Shown piece by piece: positions 1 through 8,787 of a stretch of 64,000 nt of DNA (its first letter is position 1; every line of letters begins with the position of its first letter). Position numbers and translations under genes: made by a program. Location of the stretch: contig JBJOJS010000054.1 in the NCBI GenBank assembly GCA_046046455.1, positions 1-64,000 of the forward strand, written 5' to 3'. The notes beneath the pieces were generated by a model. That model had not been told where the DNA came from, ran no database searches, and saw nothing but the letters and a program-made list of their open reading frames with translations. This stretch comes from Mxb001 sp046046455. GTDB taxonomy: Bacteria > Actinomycetota > Actinomycetes > S36-B12.

Positions 1-60
1 TTTTGGTTCGCCGCCAACGCCATCCTCGACGCCTGCGAGCACGCGGCATCCAGTCGCTGA
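1..60 (+). CDS. C-terminal fragment of an unidentified protein
   Basis: An open frame runs from the window edge to a TGA at 58-60 and gives the last 19 residues, ending in ACEHAASSR. Nothing in this short tail identifies a family. The gene continues to the left of the window. The high-GC third codon positions fit a real coding end. Confidence 0.5.
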   Translation, partial: FWFAANAILDACEHAASSR

Positions 61-523
61 CGACCGTGTCAGCACAGGAGGCGCGGCCACGCTGTCCTAC
101 CGATGGGCTGTTGGCGCCCGGGTCTCTGGGGGTCCCACTCTTGAGTCGCGACATGGGAATCGGCATTCAGGTGATCCCCTGAGGGCCTCTGGACCGGGAA
201 CAACCGTGGGCTCACTGGGGACGGGTTCCGTCCCAGACGGAATGTGCCCCCGGACTCACGAGCAGGCGACAACGTCGATGCCCGGAAGCCCTGAGAGCAA
301 CGACGACATCATCGATCGCAGCACGGGATCGTTCTCCGCATAGAGAACTCGCGTGTCCCGTGCTAGGAGCACATCGTCCCTTCGTGAGGCGCTTTCCCCC
401 TGGGGGGGTACACGTGTACCCCCCCAAGGCGTACACGTGTAGTGCTGCCCCACCTCCTGCGCCGACTCTGCTTAGCCTCACGTCCACTCAGCGGGTTCCC
501 ACTTCCAGTGCTCGGAGGACGCA
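61..523. other. Intergenic spacer without a convincing gene
   Basis: This is the longest gene-free stretch in the window. The short open frames across it are rich in Arg, Pro and Ser, have no ribosome binding site and resemble no family. The only structured element I see is the pair of palindromes near 402-441. The spacer probably carries the promoter of the secreted protein that starts at 524. Confidence 0.6.
402..441. promoter_or_regulatory. Paired palindromes, candidate operator
   Basis: Positions 402-425 form a perfect 24-bp palindrome: seven G, then TACACGTGTA, then seven C. The 10-bp core TACACGTGTA recurs at 432-441, so the two core centres are 23 bp apart, about two helical turns. 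Paired sites of this kind are typical of dimeric repressors or activators that bind cooperatively. The element lies about 80-120 bp upstream of the start codon at 524. No T tract follows it, so it does not look like a simple terminator. The binding protein is unknown. Confidence 0.5.
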
Positions 524-2473
524 ATGTCGGTAGAGGCACGGTTGAATACCAAGGGACAGGTGCGCCGCCTCGGCATTGCCCTCGCCGTCCTCCTGGCCGG
601 TGTGATGGGCCTGCCCTTCGGCGCGTCCGTGGCCGTGGCCGCTACGCCGGTGGGAGTCCAGTGGACATCCCAGACTTCTGCGGCCAACACCGAATGGACC
701 TCGGTCGCGTGGGGCGGTCCGACAGGGAGCCAACTGTTCGTCGCCGTGGGCAGGTACTACAACGGGACCGCGACCATGGTGATGACCTCTCCTGATGGCA
801 TTACGTGGACCTCGCGTACTGCGACGGCAAACGCCTACTGGACCTCGGTCGCCTGGGGTGGCGCGCCCGGCAGCGAGAAGTTCGTCGCCGTGGCGTTCAG
901 CGGCAACGTCATGACCTCCCCCGATGGCATCACGTGGACGAGCCGAACTCCAGCCGCGAACAAGCAGTGGAATTCCGTGACCTGGGGAGGTCCCGCAGGC
1001 CAGGAGAAGTTCGTGGCTGTCAACAGCGATAACGCGTCGGACGCCGTCATGACGTCCCCGGATGGCGTCACGTGGACCGCGCGGACAATTTCGAACAATG
1101 CCATTGGCATGTGGTCGTCGGTCACGTGGGGGGGAGCGACAGGCAACCAGAAGTTCGTCGCCGTGGCCGGCTTCGGCAACCCCAGCACTGTCATGACGTC
1201 CTCGGACGGAATCACCTGGGCGCCTACCCCGGTGGCCGCTCCGAGCGGCGGTAGGCAATGGTCGTCGGTCGCGTGGGGGGGTCCGGCAGGCAACCAGAGG
1301 TTCGTCGCCGTGGCCCGCGACGGGCAGGACCAGTTGATGACGTCGCCGGATGGTCTGACGTGGACCACGAGCAACCAGGCAGCGGCCGGCATCCAGTGGA
1401 AAGCCGTCGCCTGGGGAGGTCCCGTAGGCGATCAGAAGTTCGTCGCTGTGGGGGCTTACGGAAACGGCAACCGGGTCATGACCTCGCCGGATGGGATCAC
1501 GTGGACTTCGCAGACATCTCCCATCGACGCCTGGACGGCGGTGACCTCGGGAGGGCCGGCAGGTGGCCAGAGGTTCGTCGCCGTGGCGGGTAGCGGGGGG
1601 GTGATGACGAGCGTCAGCACCCTCACCGCGCCGGGAGCGCCGTCGATCGCATCGGCGACACCGACGGAGACGACGGCTGCGCTCGCGTTCACGGCCGATG
1701 ATTCCGGTGGGTCGGCCATCACCCGGCTGGAGTTCGCCCTGGATGACACGACGACAGTGGACGACTCGACCGCGTCGCTGTCGAGTCCCTACACGCTGAC
1801 CAACCTGGCTCCCGGCACCGCCTACACGGTCTACGTGCGGGCGGTGAACGCGATCGGCGCAGGCCCGTGGTCGGCGGCGCAGGCCTTCACCACCGTGAGC
1901 CCCCCGAACCCGGTCACCTATCCGGCAGGAGCTCCGACAGATGTCGCGGCGGTCGCGGGGAACGCGTCGGCGGTCGTGTCCTGGACTGCGCCGATCCAAT
2001 CAGGGTCGTATCCGGTGACCAGCTACCAGGTGGTGTCCACTCCCGGCGGCAGCAGTTGCCTGGTGACAGCACCGACTCGTTCATGTGAAGTACAAGGATT
2101 GCGCAACGGCACCTCCTACACATTTGCCGTACGAGCGCTCAACGGGGCAGGCTGGGGTGTCTTCTCGGATCCGAGCAACACCGCCATCCCGCAGGCGGCT
2201 CCGACCCCCACCATTCAGATCACCGGGTCGCGGGACTCCGCCGATCCTCGCGTGGTTCGGGTGTCAGGGACCACGACGCACCTGGTGGGCGAAAAGGTCA
2301 CGCCGTGGGTCAAGTATCCCGGTGAGCCCTACGCCGCGGGAGTTTCTGCGGCGACCGTGGCTGCGGATGGCACGTTCGCGTGGTCGCGCAAGACGAAGAA
2401 GAGGGTCCACGTCTACTTCACCCACGGGTCAGTGAGGTCCAACATCCTCGCCATCCCGGCCAGAAGGGACTGA
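524..2473 (+). CDS. Secreted repeat protein: seven WGG/MTSPDG repeats plus two fibronectin type III domains
   Basis: The 649-residue product starts with a positively charged, hydrophobic signal sequence ending near residue 40 (ASVAVAA). Seven units of about 45 residues follow (about 45-365). Each has the pattern W-x-S-V-x-W-GG, then FVAV, then MTSPDGITW. Seven such beta-rich units suggest a seven-bladed beta-propeller of BNR/sialidase-like type, which is inference. Two FN3-like domains follow (about 368-462 and 468-560, with NLAPGTAYTVYVRAVN and GLRNGTSYTFAVRALN), then an Ig-like tail of about 85 residues. No sortase motif or C-terminal membrane anchor is visible, so the protein is probably released. 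GGAGG at 514-518 supports the start. The role is unknown; surface recognition is a guess. Confidence 0.85.
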   Translation: MSVEARLNTKGQVRRLGIALAVLLAGVMGLPFGASVAVAATPVGVQWTSQTSAANTEWTSVAWGGPTGSQLFVAVGRYYNGTATMVMTSPDGITWTSRTATANAYWTSVAWGGAPGSEKFVAVAFSGNVMTSPDGITWTSRTPAANKQWNSVTWGGPAGQEKFVAVNSDNASDAVMTSPDGVTWTARTISNNAIGMWSSVTWGGATGNQKFVAVAGFGNPSTVMTSSDGITWAPTPVAAPSGGRQWSSVAWGGPAGNQRFVAVARDGQDQLMTSPDGLTWTTSNQAAAGIQWKAVAWGGPVGDQKFVAVGAYGNGNRVMTSPDGITWTSQTSPIDAWTAVTSGGPAGGQRFVAVAGSGGVMTSVSTLTAPGAPSIASATPTETTAALAFTADDSGGSAITRLEFALDDTTTVDDSTASLSSPYTLTNLAPGTAYTVYVRAVNAIGAGPWSAAQAFTTVSPPNPVTYPAGAPTDVAAVAGNASAVVSWTAPIQSGSYPVTSYQVVSTPGGSSCLVTAPTRSCEVQGLRNGTSYTFAVRALNGAGWGVFSDPSNTAIPQAAPTPTIQITGSRDSADPRVVRVSGTTTHLVGEKVTPWVKYPGEPYAAGVSAATVAADGTFAWSRKTKKRVHVYFTHGSVRSNILAIPARRD

Positions 2474-2699
2474 TTCGCCAAGGTGAAGTCAGGCCCGGGC
2501 TCGGCACCTCCGCTTAGGCCTGGGTCATGAGTCGGTGGTCCACTCGGGATGCATTTCGTCGCGGACGAAACGTTCGGCTGCGACTGCCCGGTCACATCAC
2601 GCAGTCGGCATGTGGAGTTCGGGGGAATAAGTCGGCTTCAGGGCCACCAGCGACTGAACGCTCACGCCGGAGGGGTAGTTTAGGGGTGCCATTAGTGGA

Positions 2700-2727
2700 G
2701 GGTTCTACGGATAAAAGAGTGGAACCC
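2700..2727 (+). other. Hairpin just upstream of tRNA-Lys
   Basis: GGGTTCTAC (2700-2708) pairs with GTGGAACCC (2719-2727) around a 10-nt A-rich loop, with one non-Watson-Crick pair. It ends 2 nt before the tRNA 5' end, so it may lie in the precursor leader. A function in processing is only a possibility. Confidence 0.35.
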
Positions 2728-2729
2728 CC

Positions 2730-2801
2730 GGGTCGCTAGCTCAATGGTAGAGCTGCGGACTTTTAATCCGTAGGTTGCCGGTTCGAGCCCGGCGCGACCC
2801 A
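2730..2801 (+). tRNA. tRNA-Lys (anticodon TTT)
   Basis: A 72-nt cloverleaf folds with acceptor stem GGGTCGC/GCGACCC (2730-2736 and 2794-2800), D arm GCTC/GAGC, anticodon stem GCGGA/TCCGT with loop CTTTTAA, and T arm GCCGG/CCGGC with TTCGAGC loop. The anticodon TTT reads lysine AAA and AAG codons. The discriminator base is A and CCA is not encoded. No integrase or attachment-site duplication is seen next to it. Confidence 0.96.
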
Positions 2802-2954
2802 CTTGCGCCAATCACGGCTGCCGTCAGACACCCGTTCCCTCTCTGAACCTGACCGGTCCGTGGCCGGTCTTTGCCCGCCGCAGCCCTACGGGACTACACC
2901 TCCGCCGAATTAGCGTGGCAATTGTTTCCCCGCCTCATGAAGGAGTGATGGTCC

Positions 2955-3506
2955 ATGTCTCACACGATGACCGGACGACGGCGCAGCTACATGGCGGGCC
3001 TCGCAGGCCTGGTGGTTGCCTTTGGTGTGTTCGTCTCCACCGCACCGGCTGCGGAAGCGATGACCAAGTCGGAGTTGAAGGCGGAGATGCAATTGCTCGC
3101 TGCCCAGGAGAAGGCCGCGAAGATGGTCTTCGACGACCTAGCGGCCATGCATGGCAGTGACGAGTTCCTCCTCATGGAGGATGCTGAGGCCCGAGATCTC
3201 GCCATGGTCCGAGAACTGCTCAGCGACCGAGGCTGGAAGGACCTCACGAAGGGCGATGTGGCGGGTGAGTTCCGTAACTTCCCCCTTGTCGAGCAGATGT
3301 ACTACGACATGGTGTTCGACGGGCAGGGATCCGTCGCCGATGCTGCCCGGGTCGGACAGGCACTGCAGCAGATGACCCTCGGCACGATCAACGATCTTCT
3401 CGGCGCGAACCTGACCAAGTCCGAGCGCAAGGACTTGGATGCTGCCCGGTTCTACGCCTTCAACAACCTCGTCGCCCTGCAGGAGATGGCCAGGAACTAC
3501 AGCTGA
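2955..3506 (+). CDS. Small secreted alpha-helical protein of unknown function
   Basis: The 183-residue protein has a signal peptide (RRRSYMAGLAGLVVAFGVF, then cleavage near APAAEA at about 35). The mature part is predicted helical and rich in Leu, Ala, Asp, Glu and Met. It has a weak resemblance to ferritin-like DUF2202 proteins, but no clear metal-binding ExxH pair is visible, so no function is assigned. AGGAG at 2941-2945 lies 9 nt before the ATG and decides the start over an out-of-frame ATG at 2948. The gene stands alone between the tRNA and a convergent membrane-protein gene. Confidence 0.75.
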   Translation: MSHTMTGRRRSYMAGLAGLVVAFGVFVSTAPAAEAMTKSELKAEMQLLAAQEKAAKMVFDDLAAMHGSDEFLLMEDAEARDLAMVRELLSDRGWKDLTKGDVAGEFRNFPLVEQMYYDMVFDGQGSVADAARVGQALQQMTLGTINDLLGANLTKSERKDLDAARFYAFNNLVALQEMARNYS

Positions 3507-3627
3507 TCCATTGCGTCGATGGTGCGGAGGGGTTGCTGCCGTGAGGTGGCGACCCCTCCTTGCTGTGTCGCTCCAGTCCCGTCCGGCCGCAGGTGTCTGG
3601 CACGGACGATGTAGGGCGGTCGCGATG

Positions 3628-3813
3628 TCAGTTCGCTAGGGCGAGCCAGAGAAGGCTGCCGGCCAGGAGCACGGCGAGCGCGGTGGCGACCTTACGCAGG
3701 TTTGCTGCCTTCTCTGTGTTCCCTGCCTTCGTGGCAGAGCGAATGACACCGATGAGGACGAGGAGCAGGATTCCGCAGACGACTGCGGCGACAGCGGGTA
3801 CGGCGCGACTCAT
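3628..3813 (-). CDS. Small two-helix membrane protein
   Basis: The 61-residue product has two hydrophobic segments, about 6-24 (AVVCGILLLVLIGVI) and 42-58 (TALAVLLAGSLLWLALA). They are joined by a basic loop with the sequence NTEKAANLRK. No family is recognised. TATCCT lies 7 nt upstream of the ATG on the coding strand, which fits a leaderless mRNA and supports a real gene. It lies just upstream of the subtilase stop codon, on the same strand. Confidence 0.55.
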   Translation of the reverse strand: MSRAVPAVAAVVCGILLLVLIGVIRSATKAGNTEKAANLRKVATALAVLLAGSLLWLALAN

Positions 3814-3849
3814 GTCCAGGAGGATAGGGCAGTGCCGCAGCGCGTCGCG

Positions 3850-6800
3850 CTACCGTGCCACCGTCACTACCTGGGCCTTGCGCGCCAGGGTGTTGAGGTG
3901 GTGGAAGACGAGCAGCTTCGGGCTCTCGCTCATCGCTCGCTCATCGACCGTCACGGTCAGGCGCGTGCCTCGCGCGGCCACGGCCGGCACGGCACCATCC
4001 GACGTGAAGGCAGTGACCTCAGGTGCGAGCAGGTTGGCGCGCAAGGGGAGTCGAGGATGCCCGATGACATCGATGAGCACATCCCCCGGACCGTAGGCCT
4101 CGACCCAGTAGGAGATCGTAGTGGTGTCCGCGGTGATGAACGGCTCCACCGGATTGCCCGCCACGTCGACGGGGTGGGCAAGGCTGGCGAGATTGAGCGG
4201 CAGGGTCATCACGTTGCCGTGGAGTTTGGCCGTGTCCTTGTTTCCCGCCACGTTGTTGACCAATTCCAGCGACGGCACGAGGAATGGGTCGCCGGGTCGC
4301 AAGTTGAAGGCGCTCGCCACGAACACATCCTGACCAAGATCTACATTCATGAGTGCGAGTTCCGGCGTGCCATCGTTGTTCGTATCCAGGTTGAACACGA
4401 ATCGTGTGATCGACGCCGCACTGCGCCACGGCTGCCAGCTAGCCACGCCGAAGTAGGCGCGCCCGGGGGTCTCCAGCGACAGCGGATCCTGACCTCGTGA
4501 TTCGATCACTCGAGCGTCGGAGGTGAAGCCGACGTATCGGAGATCGGCGGAGGCCTCGTCGTCGGTGTTGACGCACCCGGTGCTCACCCCGGGCGTGCAG
4601 AAGGGCAGACGGGGGCTCTCGGCCATCAACTGAAGGGCCGTGACGCGCGACCTCTCGCGCTCATAGGCCTTCGCTCCTCTCACGTCGACCCCGGTGCCCG
4701 TCAGGGCCATCGATCCGGTGAGCAGGGAGCCGCTGCCGGAGACCTTCACCGACGAGGGAGCCGCCAATGTCGACGCGGGCCTTGGCGCTGCGAAGACAGG
4801 CACTCGGAGTGATGTGTCACTGCCCGCGGGCGTCACGAGCAGGTGTGAGCTGATGTCGGTGAGGAATTCGCGCATGGTGCCGTCGGCGAGTGGGTCGAGG
4901 GAGATGGTCGGGTCCGCCTTGTGGATGAGGCGCATGGGGTCCACGGTGAGCGTGACCCGGACGGTGGCGGACTTCCCCGGAGCCAGCGTCACGCTGCGTG
5001 GGGACACGGAGTACGAAGCTCCGGGCAGTGCGTTGATCTGCTGCAGGCTGACGGCGTAGGCGCGCGCGTCGCCGCTCGTGCGCAGGTCTTTGATGCGGAC
5101 CTGCTTGGAGACAGCGGACGACTTCGCGACATTCATGACACCGAAGGAGACGCTCACGGCCCCGGGATCGTCGACGACGTAGGCGACCGCGTCAGTGCTC
5201 ACCGCCCCCTCGGCATCGATACGCCCTGCGCCCATGCGCAGGTTGTCGTACTGCGGGCCGGTGCGACCGGGATTGAGGAAGAGGTCGTGATCGGCGGTGT
5301 TCATGATGGCGGCCTTGATCTGCTGGGGATTCCACGTCGGATGCGCGGCAAGCACTAGCGCCGCAACACCCGCGGTCGCAGGGGCTGCCATGGATGTGCC
5401 GCTCGACGACGCACCGCCCGCGCCCGTGCCTACGGCCGCAGAGAAGATCGAGCCGCCCGGCGCGCTCACGTCGGGCTTGACGTTGCCGGCTAGTGCGGTG
5501 CCGCGCGAGGTGAAGTCCATCGCCGTGTCGGTCGGGTCGTCGGGACCCGTGACGATGGTGCGTTCCGTGTTGGTGAGCGAGTTGTCCAGCACGGCCGTCA
5601 CTGGCGTGCCCGCACTCAGCGCCGCGTGCAGTGCCTGTGTCGTGGACCCCAGCGTCAGGACGGCCGGAATGCGATTGTCACCCAGGATGCCGGCGCCGAA
5701 GAGCACACGGCTTCCGCCGAAGATCGCACCGATCGCCCCTGCGTCGGCCGCGTGCCCGGTGCGGGCCGCCGACCCGCAGCGCCGGGTGGCGTCCACGTCG
5801 TCCCAGAGCAGCAGCACGATGCGCCCGCGCACCGCGGCGGCGTCGGCGTCCGAGTAGGCCTCGCAGCCGTCAGCGTTATTGCCCGACCCGAGGGGTGCGT
5901 CCCAGTCGCCGATCTGCGCCACCTGACCACGTGCCCCCGTCCCCGTCGACCACGGGTAGGCCTCCGACCGGAGGCTCGGGTAGGTCGAGGTGACGCCGCC
6001 GATAGTTGCTCTGAACCCATCGGTGATCTGCCCGTTGTCCTCGCTGGCTGCGACGGACAGTGCCTTGGTCGCTACGCCGGGTGATCCGGTGATCTCGTAG
6101 GTGTCACCGGAGTTGCCGGCCGACGCGATGACGGCGATGCCTGCCTCGACGGCGTTGTCGGTCGCGACGGAGTCCGGATCCTGCCTGGAGCCATACGACG
6201 ATCCGAGCGACATGTTGACGACGTCCAGGTGGTCGGAGAAGTCACCGTCGCCATTGGGATCCATGGCCCAGTCGAGTCCCTCGACCACAAGATTGGTCGA
6301 GCCCTCACAGCCGAAGACCTTGATCGCGTACAGCGTCGCCTCAGGGGCGACGCCGGGACCGATGCCCATCGTCTCGAAGGGCGTGGACGAGTCCCAGGGG
6401 CCGCGGTAGGTCGAGCCATCGGCGGCCACGCCGTAGCCGCCGGTGGTGCCCGCCACGTGCGTGCCATGGCCACCGCAGTCCAGCGGATTGTCGTCGGGCT
6501 GGGGGACGGCGAGCGCGGGATCGCTCGCGTCGTAGGCGTTGCCCGCGAAGTCATAGCCACCCGCCACCTTGGCCAGATCGGGATACACGGCGGACTCGCC
6601 GGCATTCTTGGCGGCGAGTGCCGCCTGGTACGCCGCGACAGTGCCGGGGCCGCCGAAGTCGGCGTGGGTGTAGTCGATGCCGGTATCCATGATCCCGACC
6701 GTCACGCCCTCGCCCGTGCCCGCCGCACCTGTCCAAGCGGAAGGAGCGGAGATCAGCGGGACGGCGATGAAGTTGTCGCGCTCCTTCGGGACGAGTCGAT

Positions 6801-7194
6801 GCACGGCCTTGACCCCCGGAATGCTGGAGAGTCGATCGAGGTCACTCGCATCCACATGGACCGCGACGCCGGCGTACACGTTGGTGGCCTCGAAGATGAT
6901 GTCCTGCGCGCTCACGGCACGGCGTACTCCCGCGGCCATTGCCTCCACGCGTGCGATCGCGGCGCGTGCGGAGGACTGCTTGGCTCGGGTCGTCGGCGCC
7001 TTCGCCCACGCGCGAGCCGCGGGCTCCGCGTCGAGTTCGAGCATCACGCTCACCTTCTGGGGCGGTCGCGGGGGACTGACGCGCTCGAGCGAGCGGGTGC
7101 CTTCCGTGGATTCCGCGCTCGCCGGAAGGGTCATCGAGGCGACAACCACGGCGATCACGGAGAGGAGCGCTGCCGGACGCGCGACAAGGGCCAT
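3850..7194 (-). CDS. Secreted subtilisin-like serine protease (S8 family)
   Basis: The 1114-residue protein has a signal peptide (1-27, ending LPASA) and an inhibitor I9-type propeptide region (about 45-140). The S8 catalytic triad is Asp170 (VGIMDTGID), His243 (GGHGTHVAG) and Ser601 (SSGTSMAAPATAG), and Asn361 (ASAGNSG) is the likely oxyanion residue. A protease-associated (PA) insert lies at about 395-540, as in Vpr- and C5a-peptidase-like subtilases. About 450 further residues hold beta-rich domains, without an evident anchor. It should degrade extracellular proteins. TAGCCT sits 6 nt before the ATG, so the mRNA may be leaderless. Nothing suggests a damaged enzyme. Confidence 0.95.
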   Translation of the reverse strand: MALVARPAALLSVIAVVVASMTLPASAESTEGTRSLERVSPPRPPQKVSVMLELDAEPAARAWAKAPTTRAKQSSARAAIARVEAMAAGVRRAVSAQDIIFEATNVYAGVAVHVDASDLDRLSSIPGVKAVHRLVPKERDNFIAVPLISAPSAWTGAAGTGEGVTVGIMDTGIDYTHADFGGPGTVAAYQAALAAKNAGESAVYPDLAKVAGGYDFAGNAYDASDPALAVPQPDDNPLDCGGHGTHVAGTTGGYGVAADGSTYRGPWDSSTPFETMGIGPGVAPEATLYAIKVFGCEGSTNLVVEGLDWAMDPNGDGDFSDHLDVVNMSLGSSYGSRQDPDSVATDNAVEAGIAVIASAGNSGDTYEITGSPGVATKALSVAASEDNGQITDGFRATIGGVTSTYPSLRSEAYPWSTGTGARGQVAQIGDWDAPLGSGNNADGCEAYSDADAAAVRGRIVLLLWDDVDATRRCGSAARTGHAADAGAIGAIFGGSRVLFGAGILGDNRIPAVLTLGSTTQALHAALSAGTPVTAVLDNSLTNTERTIVTGPDDPTDTAMDFTSRGTALAGNVKPDVSAPGGSIFSAAVGTGAGGASSSGTSMAAPATAGVAALVLAAHPTWNPQQIKAAIMNTADHDLFLNPGRTGPQYDNLRMGAGRIDAEGAVSTDAVAYVVDDPGAVSVSFGVMNVAKSSAVSKQVRIKDLRTSGDARAYAVSLQQINALPGASYSVSPRSVTLAPGKSATVRVTLTVDPMRLIHKADPTISLDPLADGTMREFLTDISSHLLVTPAGSDTSLRVPVFAAPRPASTLAAPSSVKVSGSGSLLTGSMALTGTGVDVRGAKAYERERSRVTALQLMAESPRLPFCTPGVSTGCVNTDDEASADLRYVGFTSDARVIESRGQDPLSLETPGRAYFGVASWQPWRSAASITRFVFNLDTNNDGTPELALMNVDLGQDVFVASAFNLRPGDPFLVPSLELVNNVAGNKDTAKLHGNVMTLPLNLASLAHPVDVAGNPVEPFITADTTTISYWVEAYGPGDVLIDVIGHPRLPLRANLLAPEVTAFTSDGAVPAVAARGTRLTVTVDERAMSESPKLLVFHHLNTLARKAQVVTVAR

Positions 7195-7260
7195 GGCGGC
7201 AGGCTAGACCTCGTCCTCCGTGTCCGGAGCCGTATTGCTGTGCTGTGCGAGGATCCTGAC

Positions 7261-7899
7261 GTGAAGGCCATCGATGTCGCGCGCGCCGAGCGCCAGGAGC
7301 TGTGCGATCTCCTCCTCGAGGTCGGACCGGATGCCGCGACGCTGTGCGCGGGTTGGACGACCCGCGATCTCGCTGCGCATCTCGTGGTGCGCGAGTCCCG
7401 TCCCGATGCTGCCGTGGGGATCCTGGTGAAGCCACTCTCTGGGTACGCCGACTCCGTGCAGGCCAAGGTTGCTCGACGGCCCTGGACCGAGTTGGTGCGC
7501 GATGTGCGCTCGGGTCCTCCGCTGCTCTCTCCGTTCCGACTGCCGGGCGCCCAGGGCATCGCCGACCCCTTCGAGTTCGCGATCCACCACGAGGACGTGC
7601 GGAGAGCGCAGCCGGGCTGGGCACCTCGCGCACTGCCCGTGGGCGAGCAGGATCTGCTGTGGCAGCGCCTCGCTCGCGCGGGCCGATTGCTCGCGCGCTC
7701 AAGTCCTGTGGGCGTGGCACTGCGGCGCAGTGACACGGGAGAGATGATCACCGCGAAGCCGGGCACGCCCGCCGTCACGCTCATCGGCGAGCCGCTGGAA
7801 CTCGTGCTGCGGCTCTACGGGCGACACGAGTGCATCGTGGATGTCGAAGGTCCCGAAGAGTCGGTCGCGCGCTTCGAGGCCGCGCGGTTCGGGGTCTAG
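7261..7899 (+). CDS. TIGR03085-type (maleylpyruvate isomerase/DinB-like) protein
   Basis: The 212-residue protein starts with GTG (MKAIDVARAERQELCDLL). It has the N-terminal helical domain of the mycothiol-dependent maleylpyruvate isomerase family, with TLCAGWTTRDLAAHLVVRE, and a later FAIHHEDVRR motif; the histidines are likely metal ligands. Actinobacterial members with this length belong to TIGR03085. The substrate is unknown, but a mycothiol-linked thiol or metal role fits the presence of msh genes in this genome. The start is chosen because family members begin right at this helix and GAGGAT precedes it by 6 nt. The open frame continues far upstream antisense to the subtilase, but that part is not coding. 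Confidence 0.85.
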   Translation: MKAIDVARAERQELCDLLLEVGPDAATLCAGWTTRDLAAHLVVRESRPDAAVGILVKPLSGYADSVQAKVARRPWTELVRDVRSGPPLLSPFRLPGAQGIADPFEFAIHHEDVRRAQPGWAPRALPVGEQDLLWQRLARAGRLLARSSPVGVALRRSDTGEMITAKPGTPAVTLIGEPLELVLRLYGRHECIVDVEGPEESVARFEAARFGV

Positions 7900-7932
7900 T
7901 GCCAGCCGCTTCTCACCCCTAGCATCCATCCC

Positions 7933-8778
7933 GTGAGACCCCCAGCGCCGCGCACCGGACGGCTCGCACGCCTCGTCGACTCCGACCCCTTCAATCTCGT
8001 CATCGCGAGCGTGATCGTGGCCAACGCGATCGTCCTGGGCCTGGAGACCTTCCCCACGGTCATGCAGTCCTACGGCCCGCAGCTCATCCTCGCCAACGAG
8101 ATCTGCTACGGCATCTTCGTCGTCGAGCTCATCCTGCGCTTCGCGTCGTACGGGCGGCGCCCGCAGGACTTCTTTAGGAGCGGCTGGAACATCTTCGATC
8201 TCGTCGTCATCGGTGGCGTCTGGATCCCGGGTGTGCGTGAGAACGCCACCCTGCTCCGCCTGCTGCGTCTGGGTCGTATTGCCCGTCTGCTGCGCTTCCT
8301 TCCGGACGCACGTGTGCTCATCGCGACGGTCGTGAGGTCGATCCCCCCGCTGGGGAGCATCGTCGTGCTCACCCTGCTGCTGCTCTTCGTCTACGGAATG
8401 ATCGGGTGGACGATGTTCGGTGCGGCACTGCCCGAATCGTGGGGGACCATCACGCGCTCGATGCTCACTCTCTTCGTGCTGCTCACGCTCGAGAACTTCC
8501 CGACGTACCTCGAGGAGGCCCTCACGGTCACGCCGTGGGCCACCGTCTACTTCGTCTCGTATGTGCTCGTGGCGGCATTCGTCATCTTCAACCTGCTCAT
8601 CGGCATCATCATCGGCTCGATGGAGAGCGCCCGTGAGCGTGAGGCGCTGCGCGAGGCCCAGGAGTCAGGGGTCACTGGCGATGCTGTCGCTCGCATCCAC
8701 GCGATCCGCGAAGCCCTCGATGCGCTGGAGGCCGATGTGCAGATCCTGCGCGATCGCGAGAAGGACAGCCGGGAGTAG
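7933..8778 (+). CDS. Bacterial voltage-gated sodium channel homologue (NavBac-type ion transport protein)
   Basis: The 281-residue single-domain channel subunit has six transmembrane segments and should assemble as a tetramer. S4 (about 107-121) carries five arginines at every third position: R109, R112, R115, R118 and R121. The pore loop holds TLENFP (185-190), aligning with the TLESW filter of NaChBac; the filter glutamate (E187) is kept, while Ser and Trp are replaced by Asn and Phe. The last 45 residues are charged and helical, as in the NavBac C-terminal coiled coil. The GTG start follows TAGCAT by 7 nt, a leaderless arrangement. Ion selectivity cannot be read from sequence alone. Confidence 0.92.
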   Translation: MRPPAPRTGRLARLVDSDPFNLVIASVIVANAIVLGLETFPTVMQSYGPQLILANEICYGIFVVELILRFASYGRRPQDFFRSGWNIFDLVVIGGVWIPGVRENATLLRLLRLGRIARLLRFLPDARVLIATVVRSIPPLGSIVVLTLLLLFVYGMIGWTMFGAALPESWGTITRSMLTLFVLLTLENFPTYLEEALTVTPWATVYFVSYVLVAAFVIFNLLIGIIIGSMESAREREALREAQESGVTGDAVARIHAIREALDALEADVQILRDREKDSRE

Positions 8779-8787
8779 CGTCTGCCT

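Noticed and set aside
488..1999. Long minus-strand open frame opposite the repeat protein
   Set aside because: Its product is Arg/Gly/His-rich without any domain, and its repeats mirror the plus-strand repeats. The plus strand has a signal peptide and ribosome binding site.
2474..2729. Terminator or small RNA between the repeat protein and tRNA-Lys
   Set aside because: A short GCCCGGGC palindrome is present, but no stem with a T run or consistent RNA fold could be supported.
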